Positions 22,828 through 32,494 of a DNA stretch of 64,000 nucleotides are shown here, piece by piece (positions within the stretch are counted from its first letter, which is position 1; each line of letters begins with the position of its first letter). The translations under genes and the position numbers were made by a program. The notes under the pieces were generated by a model that made no database searches, was not told the origin of the DNA, and worked only from the letters and a program-made list of their open reading frames with translations. Source of the stretch: Canna indica (Eukaryota > Streptophyta > Magnoliopsida > Zingiberales > Cannaceae); contig CP136894.1 in NCBI GenBank assembly GCA_034359265.1, positions 25,760,501 through 25,824,500 on the forward strand. Direction: 5' to 3'.

Positions 22828-23379
22828 CTAGAGCCTGCCGACCCCGACTTTTACAGGATCGGATATGTACAGAGTGTGTGCCTATGGCGCGGAGTTCATG
22901 GAAGGTCCCAATGAATTTAGCGTGTGCGCATCTAAGGATGTCGAGCAGCTGCGCAGAGCAAGGGTGAGTTGCTATAAAGGACTAAGTTATCAATTCATTT
23001 CTTTTAGTGATTCAATGTTGTCCTTGGTTGCTCAAAGAGTGGCTGGATATTATTTATCGACTATGACTTCATGCGTCAAGATTATGGTGTGAGGACTGAG
23101 GAGGCAAACTTTTTTCCTTAATAAATGTTGAACTGTAGACTAAATGACAATTCTCACTGTGGAAATGTTGCTTGGTTATAAGTGAGTTTCATTAGCTATT
23201 GCTTGCTCTATGCTATCTAAAATTTTATGGTCGAAAATATGTATTATATGCAGGTGATTATGGAAATTCCTTTAGAGTTGATGTTGACTATAAGCCAGAA
23301 GCTTCCGTGGATGTTTTTCCTTGATATAATTCCTGTTGATCATCTGATATTTGATATTATCAACTCCACAAAACCTGAG
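22828..23379 (+). pseudogene. captured exons of a SET-domain (PTAC14 / RuBisCO LSMT-like) gene
   Basis: Exon 1 (22828-22963) follows a TTTTACAG acceptor and encodes EPADPDFYRIGYVQS, then, after an apparent 2-base loss near 22877, AYGAEFMEGPNEFSVCASKD and VEQLRRAR. It ends at a GGTGAGT donor. Exon 2 (23254-23379) follows TATGCAG and encodes VIMEIPLELMLTISQKLPW, MFFLDIIPVDHLIFDIIN, STKPE, ending at a GTAATT donor. Reading phase is compatible across the intron. From memory of the family this is the region just before and at the start of the SET domain in the plastid nucleoid protein PTAC14 and its relatives. No catalytic SET motifs follow, so it is a fragment inside CACTA-3. Confidence 0.6.
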
Positions 23380-24799
23380 GTAATTGCATTTACTACACAT
23401 TCCTTGTATCTCCTCTCCAAAGAATAATTTCTCTGCTAGTCTTTTTATTTGAGTACTCTGCATATAAAATAAATATCTAGTAGCATCTAGATGATGGTGT
23501 CTTCTGACATAACCTGCAAAAGTTTTCTTCTTCTAAATTTTTTAAACCAGTGTGCAAGAATCAAACACATCTGACTTCTATTTGTTGATCAATCTTGCAT
23601 TACTTGGGAAAAATCTATCCAATTTGTTATCCAACCTTATCTCTTTTTTTCTTTACTTATCCTCATTATTTAGTATTTTAGTTTTATCATATATATTCCA
23701 TTCTTCATGCTGATTCTTGCAAAAGAGAAATACTGGTGTCAATTCATGCTTGGTTCTTGGGAGTGATATTGAGATGAGCTTGGATTGGCAAAAGTTTATG
23801 CAAATTATTTTTCAGGGTCTTTGTTATTACGTAATATCTTCTATGATTCTTATATCTCATACTATTGATACTAGGAAACTGCAATTGAGTGGTAAGAAAT
23901 TGTCAACCTGTATTCTTAAATGTGTCAAATCCATCATAGACATCTGCTAGGTCTCAGTTAGTTGTGGTAGTCATATATATAATTTTAACAATAAGCTATT
24001 CGTTTTACTAGTAGACATTTTCTATGATTCTTATTTATACTTTATTATACTCAGTATCAATATTTGGCTTAAACTGAATGTATAAAACTAGTTATCCTAA
24101 GTTAAATAGTTGCACAAGTTAGGTTCTAATTAACCTATAAGGTAACCTAGAAATTTGCATCTAAAGCTTGTTACTAAGTGCCTTGACCAACTGTTAAGAA
24201 TAGATACAAATTAAGGCAACCTAGAAATTTGCATCTAAAGCTTGCTACTACTAAGTGTTTTGACCAACTGTTAAAAACAGATACAAATTGTCCAATAAAT
24301 ATATTATTCATATATGCTTGCATCAAACCGGACAATTCCTTCTTATTGTGCAGCTTAGGCAGAGTAATAAAGGTGTTTCCTTGGGTTGAGCAGCTTAGGT
24401 TTGGTGGTTCCTTGCAAGACAAGAGGATACAAAGAAATGATATGGACTTTCCACTATAGGCAAAGTCAAGCAAAGAGTTAGCGGCCAAAGTCACGGAGGA
24501 GATGATCATTTGGGCAGAAAAATAATGATTTGAGAGATGAAAGATGAATTTCACGGAGGAGATGATCATCAAGAGGACTTGATTAATTTGGAAGGGGGAG
24601 ACTAGGCTTGATAGATTAATTTCACATGTAATAGTAGTACCTTAATTGTGAACTTTGTCATTTTTGAGTCAATAATTAATATATTTTAGAATGAAATTTA
24701 TGTTTTGGAATTTACATTTATGAAATTATATATTTATGAATGAAATTTACATTTATGAATGGAATTTATGATTTGGAATTTACGTTTATGAAACTTTAC
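23380..24799 (+). other. interior of CACTA-3 without a supported gene
   Basis: AT-rich, intron-like sequence after the captured exons, with the tandem duplication at 24141-24290 and a second short repeat (CACGGAGGAGATGATCAT at 24493 and 24552). The ORF of 132 codons on the minus strand (24174-24572) mainly reads through the duplication and shows no known domain. Confidence 0.5.
24141..24290. repeat. tandem duplication of about 75 bp in CACTA-3
   Basis: Two copies beginning AACCTAGAAATTTGCATC (24145 and 24216) and ending GATACAAATT; the second has a 3 bp ACT expansion and a few substitutions. Confidence 0.85.
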
Positions 24800-25209
24800 G
24801 ATTATATATTGTTCCTATTACAATAACATGACCTATAGAACGGTTTTACATATTGTTCCCATAAGCGCCAACTATAGGAACGGTTTTCAAACCGTTCTTA
24901 TTTGTCTTTGCCTATTGGAACGGTTTGCGAACTGTTCCTATATGTTTGGCCTATAGGAACGGTTTGGAAACCGTTCCTATAAGCTTGGCTACAGGAACAC
25001 TTTTTGGAACCGTTCCTATAAGCTTGGCCTATAGGAACGATTTTTTTGGCAGCGTGGCCATAGGTAGGAAAACCGTTTCTATAGCCTAGCGAAACGGTAG
25101 ATTTTAGTACACATAGGGAAACTGTTCCTATAGGTCTATGGCCGCGCGCGGTTTTGTATGTTTTGGGAACGCTTTTCGACCGTTCCTATAGGTAAAAAAT
25201 ATTGTAGTG
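24800..25209. repeat. subterminal repeats of CACTA-3, right side
   Basis: Seven or more units of CTATAGGAACGGTTT, often followed by AAACCGTTCCTATA and AGCTTGGC, spaced about 40 bp. Palindromic subterminal repeats are the binding sites of TNPA-type proteins in the family. Confidence 0.85.
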
Positions 25210-25212
25210 TCT

Positions 25213-26540
25213 AATCCATCTTCCTTATAATCTGAAGTAGTTAAGAAAGTCTGCTAAATGTATGCTATCTTTTGGCCACACATTCTATTGCTAAATTTGC
25301 ACATGAATGAGTGTGACACGTGTCACACATCTGAAACGCGGATTAAGTAATCATGCATCTTGAATAGTACTATTAAGAGATCCTTTTTATTAAAGCAACT
25401 TCCAGTGAGAGTTTCTTTTTATTAGTAATGTGATATTCTATATGTTGGTATATATGTGCATGCCTACTTGTTTTGCGCGTTGTTTTACTTAACTTAGTAG
25501 ACGCTAGATCTTACTAGCTTTGCTTGTGGTCCAAGTACGAGTCTTTGTAAAGATTTAACTGATTGAATTTACCTCATAAGTTTTACATGTTATTTTCCTT
25601 ATCTTTTAACTGATTGGCTTTCGGCATCTATTCTAACTTTTGCATAGTTTAGATAAATATGCATGTTAGGATGTGCATCCACACTTTTTTTTTCTTCATG
25701 AAGTCTCCTCATTCTTGCCACTTGTTTTACTTATTCTGCAGCATTCTTTATATATGTTTTGATGGGCATGCATGTGATATATTTCCAATTAAAAGGGTTC
25801 CCTCTCTCTTAAAATATAGAAAAAGGGAGTCTGCGCACCAATATCCGCCATAAAAGGTCCAAGCCATAACAAATGAGAAGCTATACGACTTAGTTCCAGC
25901 ATAATTACTCTGATATAGCTAGCCCTTTTAGGTACTTGAACATTTTCCAGTTGCTCTGGTGCATTTACCGTTATTGCTTCTGCCTGGTATTATAATTGTT
26001 ATTCTTGTTAAATTTTATTCTCACTGTGAGCAGTCTACATTGATAGCATCATTTAAAACTTTGGAGGAAAGAGATTTCAAAATTACACTTTAGTGTCTGT
26101 AAGACGGGCAGTGTAGAGTTCTGGATTGCTAGTGCTTCTATAATCTGTTAAAGATTGTGACAATTAAGTTCCATTATGTAGATATTGATTAATTAGATTT
26201 CAGTCATTTGGTCTTTCATGCCTAGTGCTCCGGCCCCTCCACCTCCCCCTATCATTCGATGTGACGCCAGCTGATGCCCTCCCGACGTAGCCCCTCTCCT
26301 CGCCACATCCGTCGCCGCCACATGATGCGCTTCATGATTGATGTATACTTTATTTTCTATTTCATATTTTGATACGATGTAATATATTTTGATAAGATGT
26401 AAACATTACATTTTGATATAAATATGATGGTTTATATTATAGTTTGATATCTTGTTTGATATATTATAGGCATTTAGTTAAATACTATAAACAAGCTTTT
26501 TAATCAAATATTATTAAATTACTTTTAAAAAAAAACAAAA
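25213..26540. other. right interior of CACTA-2, no supported gene
   Basis: AT-rich with a short C-rich block (26228-26330) and GATACGATGTAATATATTTTG-like repeats at 26370-26400. No coding similarity seen. Confidence 0.5.
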
Positions 26541-26782
26541 TACACATTTGCGACGGCACTGCGACCGCAACGTCGTCGCAAAAAATGTATCGAACTGGTC
26601 ATTAAAAGCGGTCGCAATAGTAATTGCGATCGCTCTGCGACGGCCAAAGCTGTTGCAGCACTGTCGCAGAGATAATGATTGCGACAGCAAAGTGAAGGTC
26701 GCAGATGTCGCGCAACCAAATTTTGCGATCGCCTAGCACCGTCGCAAAACGGTCGCCGAATGTTGTATTCTTTTTTTTGTTG
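26541..26782. repeat. right subterminal region of CACTA-2
   Basis: Dense TGCGAC/GTCGCA motifs (at least ten in 220 bp), mirrored at 20390-20550. Short ORFs here are repeat artefacts. Confidence 0.7.
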
Positions 26783-27125
26783 AAAAATGCAGTCACATCA
26801 TCAAGCCAATTTTTTTTTGTTGACAAGTTTGACAAGTCAACAAATAATTGCTCATATGGTAGATAAAATAAGTCACATCATCAAGCCACATTGGATTTTA
26901 AGCTACCAACATGTAATGCCCAATATATTTCTAATCTAAATTAATTAGGGACTACATATAGAGTTCGTATATATCCTAGCTTTTAGTTACAAGCCATTAA
27001 AACATGCGTCAAATTGAACGAGCTGAAAAGATAGGAAAAATAAGAACAGGATAATAAGGTAACCCAGCCGGCTGCAAAAACTAGTCGGTTAAGGGGTGCT
27101 GCAAAAACACGTCCCACCACTTCTT
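26783..27125. other. AT-rich spacer between CACTA-2 and the family C LTR
   Basis: No gene. AGTCACATCATCAAGCCA occurs twice (26791 and 26870). Confidence 0.5.
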
Positions 27126-28458
27126 TGTAATATCCGAAAATTTTTAAAATATTTATTTAATTATTTTAGCGAGATAATTTAATCGCTCGTCGGGATGGAC
27201 CGGATGAAACGCTGGAGGGCTTGAATTGAATATTGGGCTTTGCATGAGAGGAAATTAATTCATCTAAGTTTGATTAGTCCTTAAATGGGTTGCTTGGTTT
27301 GAGACGAATCTGGAGATTCGAGCGGAACTCGAATCAGACTTGTATTAGTTGAGTTATGGCTTTTTTAGACTCAACTTAAGTTAAGGGACACTTTGATCTT
27401 TTGGCGATTGAGGGATTTTTGGGCCAAAATTTGGACGGCGATGGCATTTTTCAAATAATGAAAAATTTAAGGGTAAATTTGTACATTTTCAAATACTTTA
27501 GGGGCAAATATGATCCAAAATTTGGATGATGATGACATTTTTCAAACAAAAAAGTTTAAGAGAAAATTTATACCTTTTCGAATACTTTAGGGGCAAATAT
27601 GATCCTTATCCATGCCAGTAAGTAATCGTTTGCTGACTTGTCAAACCGTTACAAGCAGTGGTATTTTTGGCCCAAAATTTGGACGGTGAGAGCATTTTTG
27701 AAAAAAAAAAAGTTTAAGGGCAAATTTATATCTTTTCTAATACTTTTGGGGCAAATATGGCCCTTATCCCTACTTTATATGCTATTACATTTTAGTAATT
27801 TCATAAGTAGAATTTATGTTTATTATGCTTATGCTCGGGATTTATGTAGAGAGCTCGGGCGAGAAGCTCACTAGGTGGATATCCTAGTGACCGACTCGCG
27901 TGTTGGTTTATTGTATTGACTTATAGTATTGATTTGGACCATATTGTGGGCCGGTGTGGATTCAGTGCGATTACGCACGAGTTGGGTGATGGATTTCTAT
28001 ATGGTTTAACATGAGTTGTTATCATCTTGTTGTTTTATATCTATTTAAATTATATTTATATGGATGCATGCGTTGGCTTAGAGAGGGCTCAGGATCGAGC
28101 CACTCAATGAGTTTGTTTGAACTCACCCCTCTTTTTCATGTCTTTCTTGCAGATCATGACTAGTAGAGGTACGGTTGTACCTGTGTGGCGCGGTTGGGGT
28201 GTAAGCTCAGGCACTGGATCTCATGACGCTTCGTGTCGTAGTTGAGTAGTAGGGAGTCTATACTTAATGCATCCTTGACATATTATTTTCGGACATAGAA
28301 TTTGGCTCATGTGTACATACATTATCATCGTGATAATTATTGTTGATCTGTGCATGGTTTCATTAATTGATCTACATTTTGTGGTATGTATTGTGGTAGG
28401 CTTCGGGTTCGGGTCCGTACCCTAGCCGGTCACGCAACCCTAGTTTTGGGGCTTGACA
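27126..28458 (+). repeat. family C gypsy-type 5' LTR (1333 bp)
   Basis: It starts TGTAATATCCGAAAATTTTT and ends CCCTAGTTTTGGGGCTTGACA, followed three bases later by a tRNA-iMet primer site. The ends and the sequence near the 3' border (TAGCCGGTCACGCAACCC) are related to families A and B but the body differs. It contains three AT-rich repeat units (27421-27768). No matching 3' LTR is in the window. Confidence 0.8.
27421..27768 (+). repeat. three imperfect ~95 bp repeats in family C LTR
   Basis: Units at 27424, 27517 and 27673 begin CAAAATTTGGACGGYGA and end TACTTTAGGGGCAAATATG. The third is separated from the second by about 65 bp. Confidence 0.8.
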
Positions 28459-28461
28459 AAG

Positions 28462-28473
28462 TGGTATTAGAGC
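28462..28473 (+). other. primer-binding site of family C element
   Basis: TGGTATTAGAGC, one mismatch to the standard TGGTATCAGAGC. Confidence 0.8.
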
Positions 28474-29870
28474 ATGGTTAGGTCCTGACTACAACAATAG
28501 GGCATAGGTGTCATATGAGACATTGCTAGCATGTCGGCATACAATGTGCCCTAGTCTCGAGATCGGGCGACTAAGCTTGCACACTAGCGGCGGTCCATCT
28601 TGAGACTCCAATCCTAGTGGATCGTCTTGGGAGTCACCGACACGCCTACTTGCCGGAGTTCTCCTACTCTAGGGCCTCAAGTAAAAGTGAGTGGGCGGGC
28701 ATTTTCCTATGGTAGTTCACCGGCATAAGAAGGGCGGGTCCGTATGATTGTTGACTAATCTTGCTTGTAGGGTAGGAATCTATGAAGTTATGCCTTGATA
28801 TTGCGCGTTGGATGAGTAGCGATTAATGGTCTGCTTCGTTGAAATGTTTTGTCTTTATGTTGATAAATTTCTGCATTGTTTGGCTGCGATTTTTACCGTC
28901 TCCATGTAACTCATTCATTTGGTTGGGATTTGATGATGTATGAGTTGTTTGTTTTGTGTTTTATTCTATCAAAATTTGATGACCTGCAAGGCCATTGGTT
29001 GCGTTTGTTCGGTCATGTTTATATGGGTTACGAAGTGTTTAATTTTAGTCTTTTCATCGTAAATCTTTTGGCCTATATTTTGCTCGATGAAATGTTCCTT
29101 TCGACTTTGATTTGCTCGGTTGAGATTTTTGGAGTTGTGAGTGAGTTGGTTTTGCTATTTAGTTGGGATTAATGCGATATTATTTTGAATAGATCAGGGT
29201 GAGTGATTTTGGCTTTTCCCTTGTCCTAGGGCAACCATGTTTAGAAAAATACATATTCTGAAATTTCATGCGAAATCTTGGTTTTGATTGATTTGGCACC
29301 AGAATCCTTAATCTTTTCTGAGGAAAAGTATCCTTCTTTGTTCGGCCATCAAGGGGTAGCCATGTGATCCTACTTATGGCCGGACCCTTGGGTAGGAAAG
29401 TCTCAATAAGAGGCTAAATCTGATATGAAGGAAATGCATGCTAGAACTTGGGTGTTTTGTGTATTATTTGTATGTTTCTCTTCTTTGTATCTACTTGTAA
29501 ATAAAAATCAGTAATTGTGAGTATCATGTGACAAATTCAGATTATTAAGAAAGGAACGAACTTCAAAAAAATAGTGGAGGTGCTTTCTATTTCTGCATAT
29601 ATTGTCTCACATCCAAGAGCAAAAAAAAATTACCTCCTGTTATTTGTTTCAGTTGCATCATACGGCTTGCTATTGAAAGTTAATGAAGCTCTTACGTGTT
29701 TTAATTTCACTGGAATTGAAAATGTTTCTTTCTTACAATACTTACATACGGTTGGTTTTAGCTTACTTTGTTGTTTAGTGATATTTTTCTCTTGAGTTGT
29801 AATTAGAAATAGTGCTTTATTACTTGCTGTTAAAGTCAAGCTTAGTGAGCACTGAATGTACAAGGGGATA
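28474..29870 (+). other. leader of family C element and LTR-like sequence, no gene
   Basis: 28474-28690 resembles leaders of the other gypsy families (GCATTGCTAGCATGTCGG). Gag does not follow. 29200-29420 looks like an LTR body (GTTCGGCCATCAAGGGGTAG). An ORF of 98 codons at 28876-29172 is Leu/Phe-rich with no recognisable domain and I do not call it a gene. Confidence 0.5.
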
Positions 29871-31919
29871 AACTACTTCTAATACGACTATCGACCCTAA
29901 TGGGTCAATCTGTAGAAACTGAACATGTGATAACCTGCCATCTCGACCTATCAAGCCTCCGACATCTAGCCCTTGGGCCTACTTATGGAATAAATATTTC
30001 GGCTACAACCGTCCCTACCATATCAGGTAGTATCATACTAATCATCGGCGACATCATCTCATGATGTAAGCAAACAATCCCGGGCCATCGACTAGGATGG
30101 TCCACTAGTCTTCGAACATCGTCTGGGGTAAGGATAGCTAGTCCCACCCAACTGGGGTCTGGCACCTAGCGGGCCCGCCGAAGCACCTCAAGACCCAACA
30201 CTGGCCGAACTGAGCATTGGTCATTCCCGACCTCCATGCTCCTCGGCGGACCATCTCAAGCACATCACACAATCAATGTCTTAGGGTTTCCATATATACA
30301 CTTCGGGTCATTGCTCGTATCTGGCCCTAATCCGGGCTACAGGGTCAATAATTTATGCCGCCCTTCCAAAATGTGTACACCTAAGAGTTCTAGGTTTCCA
30401 AATGTTTACAAGAAGTCCCAGAAGTGATATCATCTCCTAGCTAAGTTTCCATATAAGTACGATGAACGTCTCGCGACGCCTTACATGTTATCTAACCTTC
30501 CACACTACTTTGGGTGAGGAATTCCTTGTATCGACTTTGGAATTCCGCCCATTAACACTTTTGGACAGCTTGTACAATCTAAAGAAAAATATTCAAATGT
30601 TACAACATCTACTATATATAACCATAATATTCATGCATAACATCTTTACACTACCTTAGGAATTAAGCTCAATAAGAAACAATTATCTAGCATGGCAAGG
30701 TAGCAATGAATTCAAAATTGTAGGCAATACTAAGCATGGTAAACAATTGCAACATTAAAGATCTAATGCTAAGGATGGTCATAAAGCTAGCATTCCTACA
30801 ATCTCATAATCAAACAATTTTCTTGCTATGATTGGTGTCCGTCCTAAGTATCGTCATACCTCTATTGTTAAACCTTATAACCATGAAAGTTTGCATCTAA
30901 AGCTACCCGCTTTCCCCCTCCCTAGTCTTGGTCGAGCCATGAGCAAGGAAAACCTTGCTCGACCATGGCCCTTAAGGTAGAAAAGGGAAAGGGGACTCTA
31001 ACTATGCCTCTAATTCTTCAATTCAGATATAACTTAATATCAAGTGGACTATTTTACCCCTTCCCTTACCCTTGGCCGAACCCTCTTCATGAGGTGTAGG
31101 GTTCATTCGACCACATCAAAGGTTTCTAGGGAAGACATGCTTCATAACACGTAAAATTGACGATTAAGACTACATTATTCATGAACATGAGATCTTCCAA
31201 GGGCTTTCATTCCGTCAAGGGAATTGGAGAAAATTTTGGCATGACCTTTCCCCTTTTCCCATGACTCGGCAGCCCTAGTACTTAAGAAATTGGCGAAGAA
31301 ACAAGATGATCCAACAAGAACTCGTACAAAATAGTGAATACACATCGATGAAACTAAGATCCGTCGGAAAGATGGCAGGAAAACTCATCCTATCACATCT
31401 AGGGGTTCGGCTACCCGCCTCCCCCAAGCTTTCAAATTCTAACCACTCACCCTAATTGCGGAGAATGAAAAATCAGATGACGACGACTTTGAATCTTCCG
31501 ACAACGGTGCGAAATCCCGGATCGATCCAAGTCGCCCTTCTCCTTGCTCTTCTCCCTCTCTCCCTAGGCTGCCTTGTGCGATTCCAAGGATGAGTCGCAC
31601 GGCACAAGGTTGAGGGGTTTTAATCCCTCATCTAGCCTTCCATATAGGCTCTTGAATCACCTGACTCATACTCAAAACTCGACTAAACTCGAACTCAACT
31701 TGGGTTCTGACTCAACCCACAACATGAGTCGATTTAAACTTGATTTAAGGTATGATTGCATAAAAGGAAAGTCAATCACCCAATAAAATTTCATGCATCA
31801 TTAGTCGAGTCATACCTTTTCACTCGAGGCGATCCTGAGGCTCGACTCGACTATCTCGGGGTCTGGCGTGCTGCATAAAAAGTAGATTTTTATATTAGGG
31901 AATTTTCTCAGATCTTACA
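29871..31919 (-). repeat. family B gypsy LTR (copy B2)
   Basis: On the minus strand it starts TGTAAGATCTGAG at 31919, then the AATATAAAAATCTAC tract as in B1 and B3, and contains the family B block GGGATAGCTAGTCCCACCCA (30130-30150 on the plus strand). The 3' border near 29871 is approximate. No internal region of its own is attached: the higher-coordinate side joins plus-strand family A sequence. Confidence 0.7.
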
Positions 31920-32375
31920 AGAAGAATTACCCGACTCATGACCTTGAGCTAGCAGTGGTGGTGTTTGCATTGAAGCTGTGGCGTCACTACCTTTATGGTG
32001 AGGCTTGTGAGATATACACTGATCATAAGAGCCTCTAGTATTTGCTCACCCAGAAGGAGTTGAACCGGAGGCAGAGAAGTTGTGGCCTATGAGTTGGCCT
32101 TACCTCCTAGTAAGTGCATCCAGTGTTCCATGTGTCTATGCTGAAGAGGTACATTCGGTATAAGTCCCATGTGATTGAGCCTACCGTAGTGGAGGTGTAT
32201 TCAACAGTTTCCTATGAGGAGCGGACAGTTGAGGTGCTAGACCGACAGATTATAAAATTGAGGTCCAAGGAGATTCCATTGGTTAAGGTCAGGTGGGAGC
32301 ACCATTCCGGGCAGGAGGCCACCTGGGAGGTAGCGCAAGATATAAGGGAGTGTTATCCTTCATTGTTTGATGATC
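31920..32375 (+). pseudogene. gypsy RNase H and chromodomain fragment (family A element A4)
   Basis: It opens in RNase [38 protein letters not shown], a stop, YLLTQKELNRRQR. It then jumps to the integrase tail (VAYELALPPS) and, in the ORF from 32114, VFHVSMLKRYIRYKSHVIEP, VSYEERTVEVLDRQIIKLRS, KEIPLVKVRWEHHSGQEATW and EVAQDIRECYPSLF. The last part is an unbroken chromodomain-like segment. Gag, protease, RT and the catalytic integrase are missing, so this is the 3' stub of a deletion derivative. The LTR at 32495 follows after a purine tract. Confidence 0.85.
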
Positions 32376-32384
32376 TGGTGAGTC

Positions 32385-32480
32385 TTTAATTTTATTTTTC
32401 TGAAATTCGAGGATGAATTTTCTTTTTCTGAAATTTGAGTATGAATTTTCTTTTTCTGAAATTCGAGGACGATTTTTCTT
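32385..32480 (+). repeat. three short direct repeats before the polypurine tract
   Basis: TCTGAAATTCGAGGACGAATTTTCT-like units of about 35 bp occur three times (32399, 32425, 32455), each with small changes; other family copies have one. The purine tract is AAGAAGGAAGGAT at 32482-32494. Confidence 0.75.
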
Positions 32481-32494
32481 TAAGAAGGAAGGAT

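Larger units (their letters stand above)
21580..25209. mobile_element. CACTA-3: Pack-CACTA element, 3630 bp, TSD TCT
   Basis: The left end CACTACTACATTTTGGCTC starts at 21580 and the right end ...AAAATATTGTAGTG stops at 25209. The 3 bp TCT occurs on both sides (21577-21579 and 25210-25212), as expected for CACTA insertion. Subterminal regions carry many AGGAACGGTT/AACCGTTCC motifs in both directions (21610-21850 and 24800-25200). It has no transposase gene; instead it holds exon-like sequence of a SET-domain gene (22828-23379). It lies inside CACTA-2. Confidence 0.9.
20358..26782. mobile_element. CACTA-2: non-autonomous CACTA element containing CACTA-3
   Basis: The left end CACTACTAAAAATCAAGCC starts at 20358 and is followed by GTCGCA/GCGACC subterminal motifs to about 20550. 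The same motifs (TGCGACGG, GGTCGCAATAG, CTGTCGCAGA) reappear inverted at 26541-26760. The right tip is degenerate: ...GTTGTATTCTTTTTTTTGTTG instead of ...GTAGTG. The bases AGA before 20358 and AAA after 26782 are only a possible degraded 3 bp duplication. The interior holds no transposase but a gene-like segment (20640-21299) and the whole of CACTA-3. Without CACTA-3 it is about 2.8 kb. Confidence 0.65.

Noticed and set aside
25659..25853. 64-codon ORF and nearby intron-like sequence
   Set aside because: Lies in the AT-rich interior of CACTA-2; hydrophobic low-complexity translation without a domain.
28876..29172. 98-codon Leu/Phe-rich ORF resembling a membrane protein
   Set aside because: AT-rich non-coding sequence next to a truncated element gives such hydrophobic ORFs by chance; no start context, homologous copy or domain.
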